Source: Longimicrobium sp.
Lineage (GTDB): Bacteria; Gemmatimonadota; Gemmatimonadetes; Longimicrobiales; Longimicrobiaceae
Direction of reading: 5' to 3'
Assembly (NCBI GenBank): GCA_036377595.1
Contig: DASUYB010000029.1
Coordinates: 18,942 to 82,941 of the forward strand
Length of the DNA stretch: 64,000 bases
Shown here: positions 1-8,989 of the stretch, piece by piece
How positions within the stretch are numbered: position 1 is the stretch's first letter
How the letters are laid out: each line of letters begins with the position of its first letter
Program-made: the position numbers and the translations under genes
Notes under the pieces: model-generated
The model's database searches: none
Seen by the model: only the letters and a program-made list of their open reading frames with translations
Told to the model about the DNA's origin: nothing

Positions 1-239
1 AAGGTGAACGAGAAGGTGCTGCTGCCGTTCGCCGACTGCAGTCGCGCCCCGCGCGCGCCGGCGGGCACGCCGCCGTCGCTGAAGCCGGCGCCCACCGCGA
101 AGACGGCGTGGTTGAGCGCGAGCGCCTGGGCGCGGGTGAGCTGGGCGTCGCTGGGCGCGGTGGCCGAGCCGCCGTCGCAGGCGGCCGTGGCCACGGCGGC
201 AAGGATCAGGGTCGCGGCGGCGAGCACGCGGTTGCGCAT
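1..239 (-). CDS. Lipoprotein, N-terminal part (cut by window edge)
   Basis: The reading frame starts at an ATG on the minus strand and runs off the left edge, so only 79 residues are visible. The N-terminus is a lipoprotein signal: basic MRNRV, a hydrophobic Ala/Leu stretch, then a lipobox ending in VATAAC with Cys21. The mature part begins DGGSATAPSDAQ, a Ser/Ala-rich linker common after lipobox cysteines. No domain is recognisable in the visible part and no function is assigned. GC-rich codon use agrees with a real gene. It is transcribed away from the nucleotidyltransferase pair that follows, with about 120 bases between them. Confidence 0.65.
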   Translation of the reverse strand, partial: MRNRVLAAATLILAAVATAACDGGSATAPSDAQLTRAQALALNHAVFAVGAGFSDGGVPAGARGARLQSANGSSTFSFT

Positions 240-359
240 GGAATCGGGCTCCTGCGGGGTTCACCGGCTCCGGCGGGAAGGAGTTGCCGGACACCCAATC
301 TAACGGCGTTTTCCGTCTGCCGGTAGCAGAGGGGTATTAAGCTGCCAGGGTGATGCAAG

Positions 360-1070
360 TCACTCCCCGACGTCCGACGCCTCGGCAACCCGGCGGAGAC
401 GCGATTCCACGCGCATGGGCAGCGCCGGGTCGAAGCGGGCGTCGGGAAGCGCGCCGGCGATGGCATACGCGGCATCGCTCGAAGCGAGGAAATTCCGGGT
501 CTGCTCGGCGATCCAGCCGCGGAGCTCCGGCTCGGCTGCGGCGACTTCGTCCGGCAGCTCCGGCCGGCCCGCGAACAGCGACACGATGTCTTCGAGGTCG
601 TGGCTGCCGATGTAGTCGCCGCCGGCGCGTCCTTCCACGGCGCTCCACTTGGTCGCGAGAAAGACCTCTGCGCGCGGGATGCGGATGCGCATGCCGGACG
701 GAAGCGTGTGAGTGCGTGAGGTTTCGAACGCCAGCGGATACCACCGGTTCGCGAAGCCGAGCGCGCGCTCGCCTAACGGCATGACATCGAGAATCCCCGC
801 CTCGGAGCGCCACCGGCAGATCGGCGCGCCGGCGGAGGAATCCTCGCGGAAGCCGAGGGCCCGCAGCCGTTCCGCCACACGCTCGTACTGGACGCGGGTC
901 ACGGCGGAGCAGATCACGTCGACGTCCACGGTCACGCGCGTCCGTGCCGCCGCGGGGTCGGTGAAGAGGAGCCCGGTCACCTGTCCGCCGACGAACACGA
1001 CTTCGTCGAGAAGAGGCCCAAGCTGGCGCGCCATCGGTTCGAGGAGCCGCGAGTTGGAGCTCGCCTTCAT
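360..1070 (-). CDS. Nucleotidyltransferase-fold protein, AbiEii-like
   Basis: Protein of 236 residues. It carries the nucleotidyltransferase hallmark: VFVGGQ near residues 25-30 followed by a VDVDV strand with Asp49 and Asp51, the expected metal ligands. The rest fits the AbiEii/AbiGii type of stand-alone nucleotidyltransferases (for example FLATK and the HDLEDI helix), the toxin half of type IV toxin-antitoxin pairs. Target and reaction are not known; family members transfer nucleotides to tRNA or other acceptors. The ATG overlaps the stop of the upstream helix-turn-helix gene by 4 bases, so the two are translationally coupled. I chose this ATG over longer in-frame extension because of that overlap and because homology-like sequence starts here. 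It could also be a non-toxic substrate nucleotidyltransferase. Confidence 0.7.
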   Translation of the reverse strand: MKASSNSRLLEPMARQLGPLLDEVVFVGGQVTGLLFTDPAAARTRVTVDVDVICSAVTRVQYERVAERLRALGFREDSSAGAPICRWRSEAGILDVMPLGERALGFANRWYPLAFETSRTHTLPSGMRIRIPRAEVFLATKWSAVEGRAGGDYIGSHDLEDIVSLFAGRPELPDEVAAAEPELRGWIAEQTRNFLASSDAAYAIAGALPDARFDPALPMRVESRLRRVAEASDVGE

Positions 1071-1585
1071 CGCTGTGCCAGGTAAGAAGCAAGCCACTCC
1101 CGCGCCCGCTCGCGCTCGCGCGACTGGCCTACACGCAGCACATCGATGACCGTAAGCGCACCGTACAACTCGGGGTCCTCGCCTGCCAGCAGCGGCGCAC
1201 CGGGGTAGAGCGGCGTGATGCTTTCTCCGCGTACCGTACCGTCCGGACTCGGCCACACCAGGTCGCCGCCACCCGTGAACGCATCGCGGAGCGGGGGAGC
1301 CGAATGCGCCGTCGGCACGCCGCGAGTGATCGCGCCCAACGATGGAAAGAAGACGTACGGCACGCCAAACAGCAGGAATTCCTTCAGATTCGGGCGATTC
1401 GGCAGCCGCGTGCCGGGAATGAGGAGCATCGCCGATTGGAGCCGCCTGACTCCGCCGTGAACGGCGCCCAGGCTCAGGTGCAAGCGGGCCGAGAGCTCCT
1501 CGTAGAGCATGTTCGGCGTTGCCGTGAGCGCAAGCGTGATCACGACATCGGCCGGCCGCAGCGAAGGTTGGCGCGCGACGTTCAT
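1067..1585 (-). CDS. Winged-helix regulator, partner of the nucleotidyltransferase
   Basis: Protein of 172 residues from ATG at 1585; a GTG six codons upstream (1603) touches the operator and is less likely. Residues about 10-55 read as a winged helix: ADVVITLAL, then YEELSARLHLS and GAVHGGVRRLQ as helix-turn-helix. The C-terminal part contains YPGAP and a helical end and is not a recognised domain. Its position directly before a nucleotidyltransferase, with a 4-base overlap, matches the AbiEi/AbiEii plan in which the first protein is antitoxin and repressor. Two palindromes lie immediately upstream and are its probable binding sites, implying autoregulation. No clear Shine-Dalgarno is visible. 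Confidence 0.65.
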   Translation of the reverse strand: MNVARQPSLRPADVVITLALTATPNMLYEELSARLHLSLGAVHGGVRRLQSAMLLIPGTRLPNRPNLKEFLLFGVPYVFFPSLGAITRGVPTAHSAPPLRDAFTGGGDLVWPSPDGTVRGESITPLYPGAPLLAGEDPELYGALTVIDVLRVGQSRERERAREWLASYLAQR

Positions 1586-1604
1586 AAGAGGCGGTGGTTT
1601 CACG

Positions 1605-1621
1605 TTTCACGAATCGTGAAA
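1605..1621. promoter_or_regulatory. Operator-like palindrome 1
   Basis: A 17-base inverted repeat, TTTCACGA/TCGTGAAA around a central A, ends 19 bases before the helix-turn-helix ATG. A further half site, TTTCACG, sits just beside it (1598-1604). The same half site makes up the larger palindrome at 1663, so both probably bind the same regulator, most simply the adjacent gene product. Confidence 0.6.
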
Positions 1622-1662
1622 ATCACGTTAGCGTTCCCAGAACCGACAAGTCAAGAAACTGG

Positions 1663-1690
1663 TTTTTCACGTTTCATGAAACGTGAAAAA
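1663..1690. promoter_or_regulatory. Operator-like perfect 28-base palindrome
   Basis: Positions 1663-1690 are identical to their own reverse complement over all 28 bases: runs of T and A outside, CACG/CGTG next, and TTTCATGAAA in the middle. It lies 78 bases upstream of the helix-turn-helix ATG and repeats the TTTCAC/GTGAAA half sites of the operator at 1605. The AT-rich character stands out against the GC-rich surroundings. Confidence 0.65.
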
Positions 1691-1703
1691 ACATCGGACG
1701 AAA

Positions 1704-1723
1704 GGGGAGCAGATCGGCTCCCC
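1704..1723 (-). terminator. Hairpin after the aldehyde dehydrogenase gene
   Basis: GGGGAGC (1704-1710) pairs with GCTCCCC (1717-1723) across a 6-base loop. On the minus strand it lies about 20 bases past the dehydrogenase stop and is followed by a short T-containing stretch. A weak intrinsic terminator is the likely role. Confidence 0.45.
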
Positions 1724-1743
1724 CTCGCCTTCCCGGGTGAACC

Positions 1744-4158
1744 CTACTCCCCGTAAGGCACCCAGATGTTCTTGATGTGCGTGGCGTGGCGCAGGAACTC
1801 GGGGCCCTCGCCCTGCACCGGGTCGAGCCAGTCGCGCGGGCGGCCGTAGCCCACCCAGGTGCGCTTCATGTTGCCGGCCGAGAGGCGCTCCACCATCTCG
1901 CTCCCCTCCGCCGTGCCGAAGTACCACATGGCGTCGACGTCGTCGTGCGCGGCCAGCGTCTGCGCCAGCTCGTCGCGCTTGCCGGTGACGATGTTCACCA
2001 CGCCGCCGGGGACGTCGCTGGTGTCGAGCACCTGGTAGAAGTCGGTCGCCGCCAGCGGCCAGCGCTCCGAGGGGATGGCGACGACGGCGTTCCCCATCGC
2101 CATCGCGGGGGCGATGAGGGAGACGAAGCCCAGCAGCGGCGCGTCGTCGGCGCAGGCGGCGCCGATCACCCCGATGGGCTCGCGCATGGCCAGCGTGACC
2201 ATGCGGAAGGGGGTGGCGTGCACGTCGCCGTCCCACTTGTCGGCCCAGGCGGCGTAGGTGTAGAGCCGGCGGATGGTCGCGTCCACCTCGCGCGCGGCGG
2301 CGGCCTCGTCGCCCGTCATCGAAGCGATGCGGCGGGCGAGCTCGTCGGTGCGCGCGGCCAGGTTCTCGGCCATGTAATACAGCACCTGCGCGCGGTTGTG
2401 GCCGGTCTGCTTCCCCCAGCCGGCGGCCTTGTGCGCCGCCTCCACCGCGTTGCGCACGTCCTTGCGGTTCCCCAGCCCCGCCTCGCCCACCAGCCGTCCC
2501 CCCGCGCCGTGGACGGGGAGCGAGTAGCCGCCGTCCGGCCGCGCCTGCTTCCCGCCGACGTACAGCTTCGCCGTGCGGTCGATGGGCGGCAGCGTCGGCC
2601 CCTTCGCCTTCGCGCCCGTATCCCCCTTCGGCGCCCTGGTCTTCGTCTGCTGCGCGCCGTCGCCCCTCACCTTCCCCAGCGCCTTCTCCCACTTGGGCTT
2701 GACATATTCGTACAGCCCCTCGCGGCCGCCCTCGCGGCCGTAGCCGCTCTCGCGGTAGCCGCCGAAGCCGCTGGCCGCGTCGAACACGTTGGTGCTGTTC
2801 ACCCACACCGTGCCCGCCTTGACCTTGGGGGCGATGTCGAGCGCCAGGTTGATGTTCTCCGTCCACACGCTGGCGGCCAGCCCGTACGGCGTGTTATTGG
2901 CCAGCTCGACGGCTTCCGACGGCGTGCGGAAGGTCATGGAGACGACCACGGGGCCGAAGATCTCCACCTGCGCGATGGTCGACGACGGCGCCACGTCGGT
3001 GAAGAGCGTGGGGGGGAAGAAGCATCCCTCCTGCGGGCAGCTCCACGACGGCTGCCACATCGTCGCCCCTTCCTCCACGCCCTGCTGTACCAGCTCCTGG
3101 ATCTTCTGCAGCTGCACGGGGGCCACGATCGCGCCGATGTCCACCGCCTTGTCGAGCGGGTCGCCCACGCGCAGCGTCTCCATCCGCGCCCGCAGCTTCT
3201 CCGTCAGCCGCTGCGCGATCCCCTCCTGCGCCAGGATGCGGCTTCCCGCGCAGCAGACCTGCCCCTGGTTGAACCAGATCGCGTCGACCACGCCCTCGAC
3301 CACGGAATCCAGGTCCGCGTCGTCGAAGACGATGAACGGGCTCTTCCCGCCCAGCTCCAGCGACAGCTTCTTCCCGCTCCCCGCCGTGGCGACGCGGATG
3401 ATGCGGCCGACCTCGGTCGATCCCGTGAACGCGACCTTGTCCACGTCGGGATGCTCGACCAGGAGCGCGCCCGTCCGCCCGTCGCCGGTGATGATGTTGA
3501 CGACCCCCGGCGGCAGCCCGGCCTCGTCGCAGATCTCCGCGAAGAGGAGCGCGGTCAGCGGGGTGAACTCGGCGGGCTTCAGCACCACCGTGTTTCCCAT
3601 CGCCAGCGCCGGGGCGATCTTCCAGCTCAGCATCAGCAGCGGGAAGTTCCAGGGGATGACCTGGCCGACGACACCGACGGACGCGTAGTCGCGCAGCTCG
3701 GCGTCGGTCTCCATCAGCTGCGCCCAGCCGGCGTGGTGGTAGAAGTGGCGGGCGACCAGGGGGATGTCGATGTCGCGCGACTCGCGGATGGGCTTGCCGT
3801 TGTCCATCGACTCGAGCACGGCGAAGAGGCGCGAGTGCTTCTGCACCTGCCGGGCGAGCGCGTAGAGGTAGCGCGCGCGGCCGTGCCCGCCCAGCGCCTG
3901 CCACCCCTCGAGCGCGCGCCGCGCCGCGCCGACCGCCGCGTCGACGTCCGCCTTCCCCGCCTGCGCGATGCGCGCGAGCGGCTGGTTGTTCGACGGGTTG
4001 ACGGAGTCGAAGTATTCGCCGGTTTCGGGATCGCGCCACTCGCCGTCGACGTACAGGCGCATGGTGCGGTTCCGCTCCTCCAGCCAGCGGACGGCGGGCG
4101 AGGCGCTTTCGGGCGCGGGCCCGTACTCCAGCGTCTCGAAGATCTCGGCGATGCTCAT
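1744..4158 (-). CDS. Two-domain aldehyde dehydrogenase (ALDH16-type)
   Basis: NAD(P)-dependent oxidation of an aldehyde to its acid; substrate unknown. The 804-residue protein starts at the ATG with AGAAGGA seven bases upstream. Residues about 30-530 form a complete aldehyde dehydrogenase: PWNFP with Asn171, FTGSTEVG near 245, LELGGK with Glu268 and QGQVCC with the catalytic Cys302. After a Lys/Ala-rich linker (about 535-560), residues 570-804 repeat the cofactor half of the fold (PIGVIGA, then MAMGNAVV), but no second ELGGK or catalytic Cys is present. This intact-plus-degenerate layout is that of the ALDH16 family, where the second domain is non-catalytic. Bacterial ALDH16 enzymes keep the active Cys, as here. 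The gene stands alone between repeats. Confidence 0.88.
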   Translation of the reverse strand: MSIAEIFETLEYGPAPESASPAVRWLEERNRTMRLYVDGEWRDPETGEYFDSVNPSNNQPLARIAQAGKADVDAAVGAARRALEGWQALGGHGRARYLYALARQVQKHSRLFAVLESMDNGKPIRESRDIDIPLVARHFYHHAGWAQLMETDAELRDYASVGVVGQVIPWNFPLLMLSWKIAPALAMGNTVVLKPAEFTPLTALLFAEICDEAGLPPGVVNIITGDGRTGALLVEHPDVDKVAFTGSTEVGRIIRVATAGSGKKLSLELGGKSPFIVFDDADLDSVVEGVVDAIWFNQGQVCCAGSRILAQEGIAQRLTEKLRARMETLRVGDPLDKAVDIGAIVAPVQLQKIQELVQQGVEEGATMWQPSWSCPQEGCFFPPTLFTDVAPSSTIAQVEIFGPVVVSMTFRTPSEAVELANNTPYGLAASVWTENINLALDIAPKVKAGTVWVNSTNVFDAASGFGGYRESGYGREGGREGLYEYVKPKWEKALGKVRGDGAQQTKTRAPKGDTGAKAKGPTLPPIDRTAKLYVGGKQARPDGGYSLPVHGAGGRLVGEAGLGNRKDVRNAVEAAHKAAGWGKQTGHNRAQVLYYMAENLAARTDELARRIASMTGDEAAAAREVDATIRRLYTYAAWADKWDGDVHATPFRMVTLAMREPIGVIGAACADDAPLLGFVSLIAPAMAMGNAVVAIPSERWPLAATDFYQVLDTSDVPGGVVNIVTGKRDELAQTLAAHDDVDAMWYFGTAEGSEMVERLSAGNMKRTWVGYGRPRDWLDPVQGEGPEFLRHATHIKNIWVPYGE

Positions 4159-4236
4159 GGCGGTGTCCTTCTCGCGCGCGGATGTGTTGATCGGCAGGAA
4201 GATACACCGATGCGGGGCCGGGCGCATCTAACGGAA

Positions 4237-4420
4237 GTGCCCAGTGCCCAGTGCCCAGTGCCCAGTGCCCAGTGCCCAGTGCCCAATGCCCAATGCCCAA
4301 TGCCCAATGCCCAATGCCCAGTGCCCAGCGTGGACACTCGTGCTCTTCGCACTCAGGACTTGGGACTCAGGACTTAGGACTTTCTGTTCTGGGCACTGGG
4401 CACTTGGCACTGGGCACTCC
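4237..4420. repeat. 7-base tandem repeats forming a large inverted repeat
   Basis: Positions 4237-4328 are a run of about 13 tandem copies of a 7-base unit, first GTGCCCA, then ATGCCCA, then GTGCCCA again. After a spacer with GGACTCAGGACTTAGGACT-type repeats, positions about 4389-4420 hold the reverse complement (GGGCACT, TTGGCACT, GGGCACT), so the transcript can fold back on itself. It sits in the gap between the divergent dehydrogenase and rhomboid genes. Similar short-period inverted repeats occur at 7238, 10226, 34511 and 57625. Confidence 0.8.
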
Positions 4421-4495
4421 TGGAACCCGCGTGCACGCCACGCCGTACCCCCGTACATTGGTCGCCGCATCCCGAGGCCACACCCGGAGAGCCCG

Positions 4496-5716
4496 TTGAG
4501 CGAACCGAACCCCGAAGGGCCCAACGCCGCCGCCGAGCCCGTGCGCGTGCGCGGCGTGGTGCTGGGCCCCAAGCCGGCCGACACGCCGTACGGCTACTTC
4601 GAGCACGAGCCCCACGCCTCCACCCGCGAGGAGCTGGTCGCCCGGCTGCACGAGGGGCGCCCTACGCCCTACGTGTGGACGCCGGAGACCGACGGCATCG
4701 TGCACGCGTGGACGGTTCCCTACCTGTTCGACGCCTTCCGCACGCGGGGGATGCGGCACTCGCGGCGCGTGGCCCTCACCTGGGCGGTGATCGCCGCGGC
4801 GCTGCTGGGCTACGCGGCCGTCTCCGGGCACTTCCGCTTCGCCAACGGCTTCGTGATCGGGGGCTTCGTGGCCGCGTCGCTCTCGTTCTACTCGTGGCTC
4901 GAGTACGGGCGCTTCCGCCGGCTCACGCCCGAGAGCCTGGCCGCCCGGGTGAAGGAGGTGCGCGACCGGCTCCCACCCCGCCGCGGGCCCGCGCGCTTCA
5001 CCCAGGTGCTGGCGGGGAGCGTGGCCGCGGTGGTGCTGGTGCAGGCCATCAGCGCCATGCTGCACGCCAAGGGGCTCAACATCCCCATCCTTCCCGAGAA
5101 CTCCGCCATCACCCCCAGCGTGGAGGTGGCGGGAGTGGTGAAGGTGGCCATCCGGCAGGGGCACGAGTACTGGCGGCTGCTGAGCGGCGCCTTCCTGCAC
5201 GACGGGCTGCTGCACTTCGCGATGAACGGGATGGCGCTGCTGGCCATCGGGCGCTTCCTGGAGGGATACGCGCACCGCGCCTACGTCCCTCTCGTCTTCT
5301 TGCTGACCGCGGTGGCCGCCAGCACGACGAGCCTCTTCCTCTCCACCGCCGAGGCGTCCGTCGGCGCGTCGGGGGGGATCCTGGGGCTGTTCGGCTTCCT
5401 GGCGGTGATGGCGCGCGTCCGCCGCGACGTGATGCCCCCCGGCTTCGGCCGCGCCATCCTGGCCGACATCGCCGTCGTCGCGGCGATGGGGATCTTCGGC
5501 TGGGGATACATCGACAACGCGGCGCACGCGGGCGGCTTCCTCTCCGGCGCCCTGCTGGGATGGCTGATGGTCCCCCGCAGCGGCCGCACGCCCTACTGGG
5601 AGCCCTCCAAGCCCATCCGCGTCCTCGGCGACGTCTCGCTGGCGATCCTCGTCCTGGCCGCGCTGTTCACCATCGCCATGCTCGTCCTGCGCATCTTCGT
5701 CTTCCCCACGGGGTGA
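4496..5716 (+). CDS. Rhomboid-family intramembrane serine protease
   Basis: Protein of 406 residues that should cleave membrane proteins within the bilayer. The TTG start is chosen because GGAGA lies nine bases upstream and the sequence before it reads through the repeat. The first 100 residues are soluble, then two hydrophobic segments (about 95-140). The rhomboid core follows: WRLLSGAFLHDGLLHFAMNGMA region near 222-245, catalytic GASGG with Ser near 294, and the catalytic His in NAAHAGGF near 343. The last 50 residues add another membrane helix. It is longer than the usual 200-residue bacterial rhomboid because of the N-terminal extension. No substrate is suggested by neighbours. Confidence 0.88.
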   Translation: MSEPNPEGPNAAAEPVRVRGVVLGPKPADTPYGYFEHEPHASTREELVARLHEGRPTPYVWTPETDGIVHAWTVPYLFDAFRTRGMRHSRRVALTWAVIAAALLGYAAVSGHFRFANGFVIGGFVAASLSFYSWLEYGRFRRLTPESLAARVKEVRDRLPPRRGPARFTQVLAGSVAAVVLVQAISAMLHAKGLNIPILPENSAITPSVEVAGVVKVAIRQGHEYWRLLSGAFLHDGLLHFAMNGMALLAIGRFLEGYAHRAYVPLVFLLTAVAASTTSLFLSTAEASVGASGGILGLFGFLAVMARVRRDVMPPGFGRAILADIAVVAAMGIFGWGYIDNAAHAGGFLSGALLGWLMVPRSGRTPYWEPSKPIRVLGDVSLAILVLAALFTIAMLVLRIFVFPTG

Positions 5717-6011
5717 TTCCCTTTGGTGATTTCGATCGGGAAGGGATGACAGAATCCCCGCGCGCTCCGCGTTCGATCTGTGCGGGAGACGATCCGGACG
5801 GGCCGTGTGGGAGAAGCACGGATTAGCGCCTTCCGCCCGCCGCCAGACTGGACACGAGGGCACCCGCGCGATTAGGATGTGACCCCGGCGCGGTACTGTC
5901 CGTCCTCCGTGCCGCCGGATAAACATCTGACGAACAGCTCCGCCGTTCCGCATCTCCCTGACCCCGTCCCCCTCGTCCCGCGGTCCACCCTCCATCCCCA
6001 CCGTTCGACTG
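5717..6011. other. Gene-free gap before the TPR/protease cluster
   Basis: No convincing reading frame or RNA gene was found. The stretch should hold the promoter for the TPR protein at 6012, but no clear -35/-10 pair could be picked out. Confidence 0.3.
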
Positions 6012-7235
6012 ATGAACACGAAGGCATTCGCGCTGGCCGCCGCCGCGCTCCTGTCCGTGGCCGCCGCGGCGCCCGCGCAGCGCGTGCGCGACGTGCCCGC
6101 CCGCCCCGCGCTGTGGGCCGGCGCCGACAGCAACAGCGCCAACGTCTACTACCTCCTCGGCGTGCAGCGGCTGGAGCGCGAGCCCCGCGTGGCCGCCGCC
6201 GCGTTCTACTGGGCCGAGCGGCTGAACCCGGGGTGGCCGCAGGCGCTGTACGGCCGCCGCATCGCGCTGATGATGACCGACGAGCGGCGGCTGGTGGACT
6301 ACATCGAGGGGAAGCGCTCGCTGGCCAACAACCCCGAGGTGCTGGCCATCGACTCGCTGGTGCTGCGGGCGCTGCAGCGCGACCCGTTCCTGCACCAGCA
6401 GCTCGACCGGCCCTACCTGATGATGTACTTCCGCAAGGTGTTCTCGCAGGGGGTCCAGGAGTCCACCGGACAGCGGAACGACGCACTGGCCGAGTACGCG
6501 CTGAATGACGCGCTGCTCAACGCGGGCCCCGCGTTCAAGGCGTGGATGGATTACGCCAGCGGCCGCTTTCCCGCCGCCATCCAGGGCTACGAGCGGGCGC
6601 TGCGCGGCGAGCCGCACTCCAGCTCGCTGCGCATCGACCTGGCGCGTCTGCACTACCTGTCGGGCGAGTTCCCGCGCGCCGCGCAGTACCTGCGCGAGGC
6701 CATCGACGACGAGCGCGGCCGCGACCGCCGCGACATCGTGCGCGTGTACGAGAGCAAGGGGGTGATGGAGTTCAGCCGCGCCGTGGCCCTGGAGCAGGGC
6801 GGCGACGCGGCCGGCGCGCGCGAGGGGTATGGCCGCGCGCTGACCGAGGACCTGGCGTTCTGGCCCGCGCACCGGCGTCTCGCGCTGCTGGCGCTGGCCG
6901 CGGGCGACACCGCCGCCGCCAACTCCGAGATGGCGCTGGCCGTGGAGATCGCGCCCAACGAGGCGGACCTGCGCTACGAGCGCGCCGTGCTGCAGCTGCA
7001 GACGCGGCAGATCATGGAGGCCGCGGCCGAGCTGCAGAAGGCGGTGGAGCTCGATCCGTACTACGCCGCGCCGCACTACCTGCTGGCGCTGATGCACGAC
7101 CAGAGCGAGATGCCGCAGGAAGCGCTGGAGCACTACCGCCACTTCCTGGCCCGCGCGGCGAACGACGATGCGAACCGCGCCCGCGTGGAGGCGCGCGTGG
7201 CGGAGCTTTCCCGCCCCGCCGCGCCGACGCCGTGA
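6012..7235 (+). CDS. Secreted TPR-repeat protein, paralogue A
   Basis: Protein of 407 residues with a cleavable signal peptide (MNTKAF, Ala/Leu core, cut after APAQ near residue 23). The body is helical with TPR-like 34-residue units, clearest in the C-terminal half (for example the segment around LQKAVELDPYYAAPHYLLALM). It aligns along its whole length with the 406-residue protein encoded at 8990: both have NSANVYY/NDASAYY, YARRAALLM-type and HYRHFLA/YYQGFLA segments. A secreted protease gene lies between the two. The likely role is a periplasmic scaffold or adaptor, perhaps for that protease; this is inference. No strong Shine-Dalgarno is seen. Confidence 0.8.
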   Translation: MNTKAFALAAAALLSVAAAAPAQRVRDVPARPALWAGADSNSANVYYLLGVQRLEREPRVAAAAFYWAERLNPGWPQALYGRRIALMMTDERRLVDYIEGKRSLANNPEVLAIDSLVLRALQRDPFLHQQLDRPYLMMYFRKVFSQGVQESTGQRNDALAEYALNDALLNAGPAFKAWMDYASGRFPAAIQGYERALRGEPHSSSLRIDLARLHYLSGEFPRAAQYLREAIDDERGRDRRDIVRVYESKGVMEFSRAVALEQGGDAAGAREGYGRALTEDLAFWPAHRRLALLALAAGDTAAANSEMALAVEIAPNEADLRYERAVLQLQTRQIMEAAAELQKAVELDPYYAAPHYLLALMHDQSEMPQEALEHYRHFLARAANDDANRARVEARVAELSRPAAPTP

Positions 7236-7237
7236 AG

Positions 7238-7317
7238 TGCGAAAGTGCGAGGGTGCGAAGGTGCGAAAGTGCACCAACGCACTCTCGCACTCTCGCACCT
7301 TCGCACTCTCGCACCCC
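7238..7317. repeat. Short-period inverted repeat (GTGCGAA units)
   Basis: Directly after the TPR stop codon come about five GTGCGAA/GTGCGAG units, a CACCAA turn, then five units of the complement (GCACTCTC, GCACCTTC). It can form a long stem and probably acts as a terminator or processing element between the TPR and protease genes. Same kind as the repeats at 4237 and 20138. Confidence 0.75.
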
Positions 7318-7332
7318 AGTCCCCACCGTCCG

Positions 7333-8919
7333 ATGAAGCGAACCCTTGCCGCCGCGGCGGCGCTCGCGCTGATCGCCACCTCGCTGGCTGCGCAGGACGG
7401 CGACCCCGGCCGCGCCGTCCGCCCGCGCACCACCTACGAGGACCTGCAGATGTTCAGCCAGGTCCTCAACCAGATCCGCGTGAACCACCCGGACAGCATC
7501 GACACGCACGAGCTGTTCATGGCCGCCATCCAGGGAATGGTGCACGCCGCCGATCCGCACTCGTTCGTGATCCAGGCGGCGCGGCTCTCGCCCGAGAAGC
7601 AGCGCGAGTACCGGGCGGGGCGCATGTACCCCGTTCCCATCGACTTCCGCTTCGTGGGCGACCAGCCGGTGGTGGCCAGCGTCGGCGCCGGCTCCGAGGC
7701 CGCGCGGCAGGACATCCTCCCCGGCGACGTGCTGGTCTCCATCGACGGGCGCCCGGTGCAGGCGGAAAGCCCGTTCGAGCTCGACGTCACCCTCGCGGGG
7801 GCCAGGAACAGCACGGTGCGGCTGCGCTTCGAGCGCGAGCGGGTGGACGGGTCCGTCGTGGAGCTCGACCGCGTGGTGAAGCGCGAGCGGGTGGAGGAGG
7901 GCACCGCCGTCCCCACGTCGTTCATGCTCGACGGGACGACGGGGTACGTGCGCGTGACCACCTTCGCCAACGAGAAGGCGGCGGAAGACATGCACGCCGC
8001 GCTGGTCGCCCTCGAGCGGCAGGGGATGCAGCGGCTGGTCTTGGACCTCCGCGACAACGGCGGGGGGATGGTGGACGAGGCGGCCCGCGTGGCCAGCGAG
8101 TTCCTCCCCAGTGGCGCGGTGATCTACAGCGCGTCGGGGCGCAAGGCCGAGATCGCGAAGACGCAGCGGGTGACGCACTCGTTCCTGAGCCCCGGCGGGC
8201 GCCAGTATCCCGTGGTCCTGCTGGTGGATGGGGGGACGGCCAGCGCGTCGGAGATCGTGGCCGGCGCGCTGCAGGACCACGACCGCGCGCTGGTCGTCGG
8301 CCGGCCGACCTTCGGCAAGTCGCTGCTGATGCAGGGCTTTCCGATGACCGACGGCTCCATCATCGAGCTGGTGATCGGACACGTGAGCACGCCCTGCGGC
8401 CGCGTGATCCAGCGCCAGTACCGCGGCATGGCGCGCGGCGAGTACTTCCGCCTGGCCCACGCCGCGCGCGACACCGCCGGCCGCCCCTCGTGCCGGACGG
8501 ACCGCGGACGGACCGTCTATGGCGGCGGCGGCATCTACCCCGACGTGGTGCTGGAGGAGAACGAGGGCGCGCCGCTGTGGCTGGCGCGGCTGTACGAGGA
8601 CGACGTGGTGACGCGCTGGATGAACGCCTGGCTGGCCGCGCACCCCGACGGCCTGGGGACGATGGAGGCCTTCGCCGCGAACCCGGTGCTCCCCGCCGGC
8701 GCGCTGGCGGACTTCCGCGCCTTCGCGCAGCGCCAGGGCCTCCCCGTCCCCGACGGCGCGGACGCCGACGCGCGGCTGCAGCGCTCGCTCGCCGCCGCGC
8801 TGGCGGGGACGAAGTGGGGCGCGCCGGGCTACTACCGCGTCCGCGCCGTGCTCGACCCGCAGGTGCGCCAGGCCGTCGCGCAGTTCCCCCGCGCCGCGCA
8901 GATCCTCGGCGGGCAGTAA
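7333..8919 (+). CDS. Secreted S41 C-terminal processing protease
   Basis: Protein of 528 residues that degrades or trims exported proteins. Signal peptide MKRTLAAAAALALIATSLAAQ. A PDZ domain occupies about residues 105-175 (ILPGDVLVSIDG). The S41 catalytic domain follows: LDLRDNGGGM near 237, GTASASEI with the nucleophile near Ser303, and FGKSL supplying the general-base Lys about 25 residues later, the Ser-Lys pair of tail-specific proteases. A C-terminal region of about 130 residues lacks a known domain. The start was taken at the ATG of the signal peptide rather than the longer frame, which runs through the preceding repeat. It is flanked by two paralogous TPR proteins. Confidence 0.88.
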   Translation: MKRTLAAAAALALIATSLAAQDGDPGRAVRPRTTYEDLQMFSQVLNQIRVNHPDSIDTHELFMAAIQGMVHAADPHSFVIQAARLSPEKQREYRAGRMYPVPIDFRFVGDQPVVASVGAGSEAARQDILPGDVLVSIDGRPVQAESPFELDVTLAGARNSTVRLRFERERVDGSVVELDRVVKRERVEEGTAVPTSFMLDGTTGYVRVTTFANEKAAEDMHAALVALERQGMQRLVLDLRDNGGGMVDEAARVASEFLPSGAVIYSASGRKAEIAKTQRVTHSFLSPGGRQYPVVLLVDGGTASASEIVAGALQDHDRALVVGRPTFGKSLLMQGFPMTDGSIIELVIGHVSTPCGRVIQRQYRGMARGEYFRLAHAARDTAGRPSCRTDRGRTVYGGGGIYPDVVLEENEGAPLWLARLYEDDVVTRWMNAWLAAHPDGLGTMEAFAANPVLPAGALADFRAFAQRQGLPVPDGADADARLQRSLAAALAGTKWGAPGYYRVRAVLDPQVRQAVAQFPRAAQILGGQ

Positions 8920-8989
8920 CGCCTTCCCCGGTCGCCCCGGCGCGCGGGCCGCGCCGGGGCGATCGCATCATCATCCCGCAACTCCTTTG

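Noticed and set aside
1777..4377. Long + strand open frame of 866 residues opposite the aldehyde dehydrogenase
   Set aside because: It is the antisense shadow of a clear ALDH gene, rich in Arg/His/Leu/Val with no domain. GC-rich codon bias opens such frames.
4228..4400. Short frames with repeated ALGTGHW/GIGHW peptides in the tandem array
   Set aside because: Translation of the 7-base DNA repeat; the period of seven makes a 7-residue repeat in any open frame. No start or ribosome site.
7168..7332. Upstream extension of the S41 protease frame
   Set aside because: It runs through the end of the TPR gene and the inverted repeat. The signal peptide starts at 7333.
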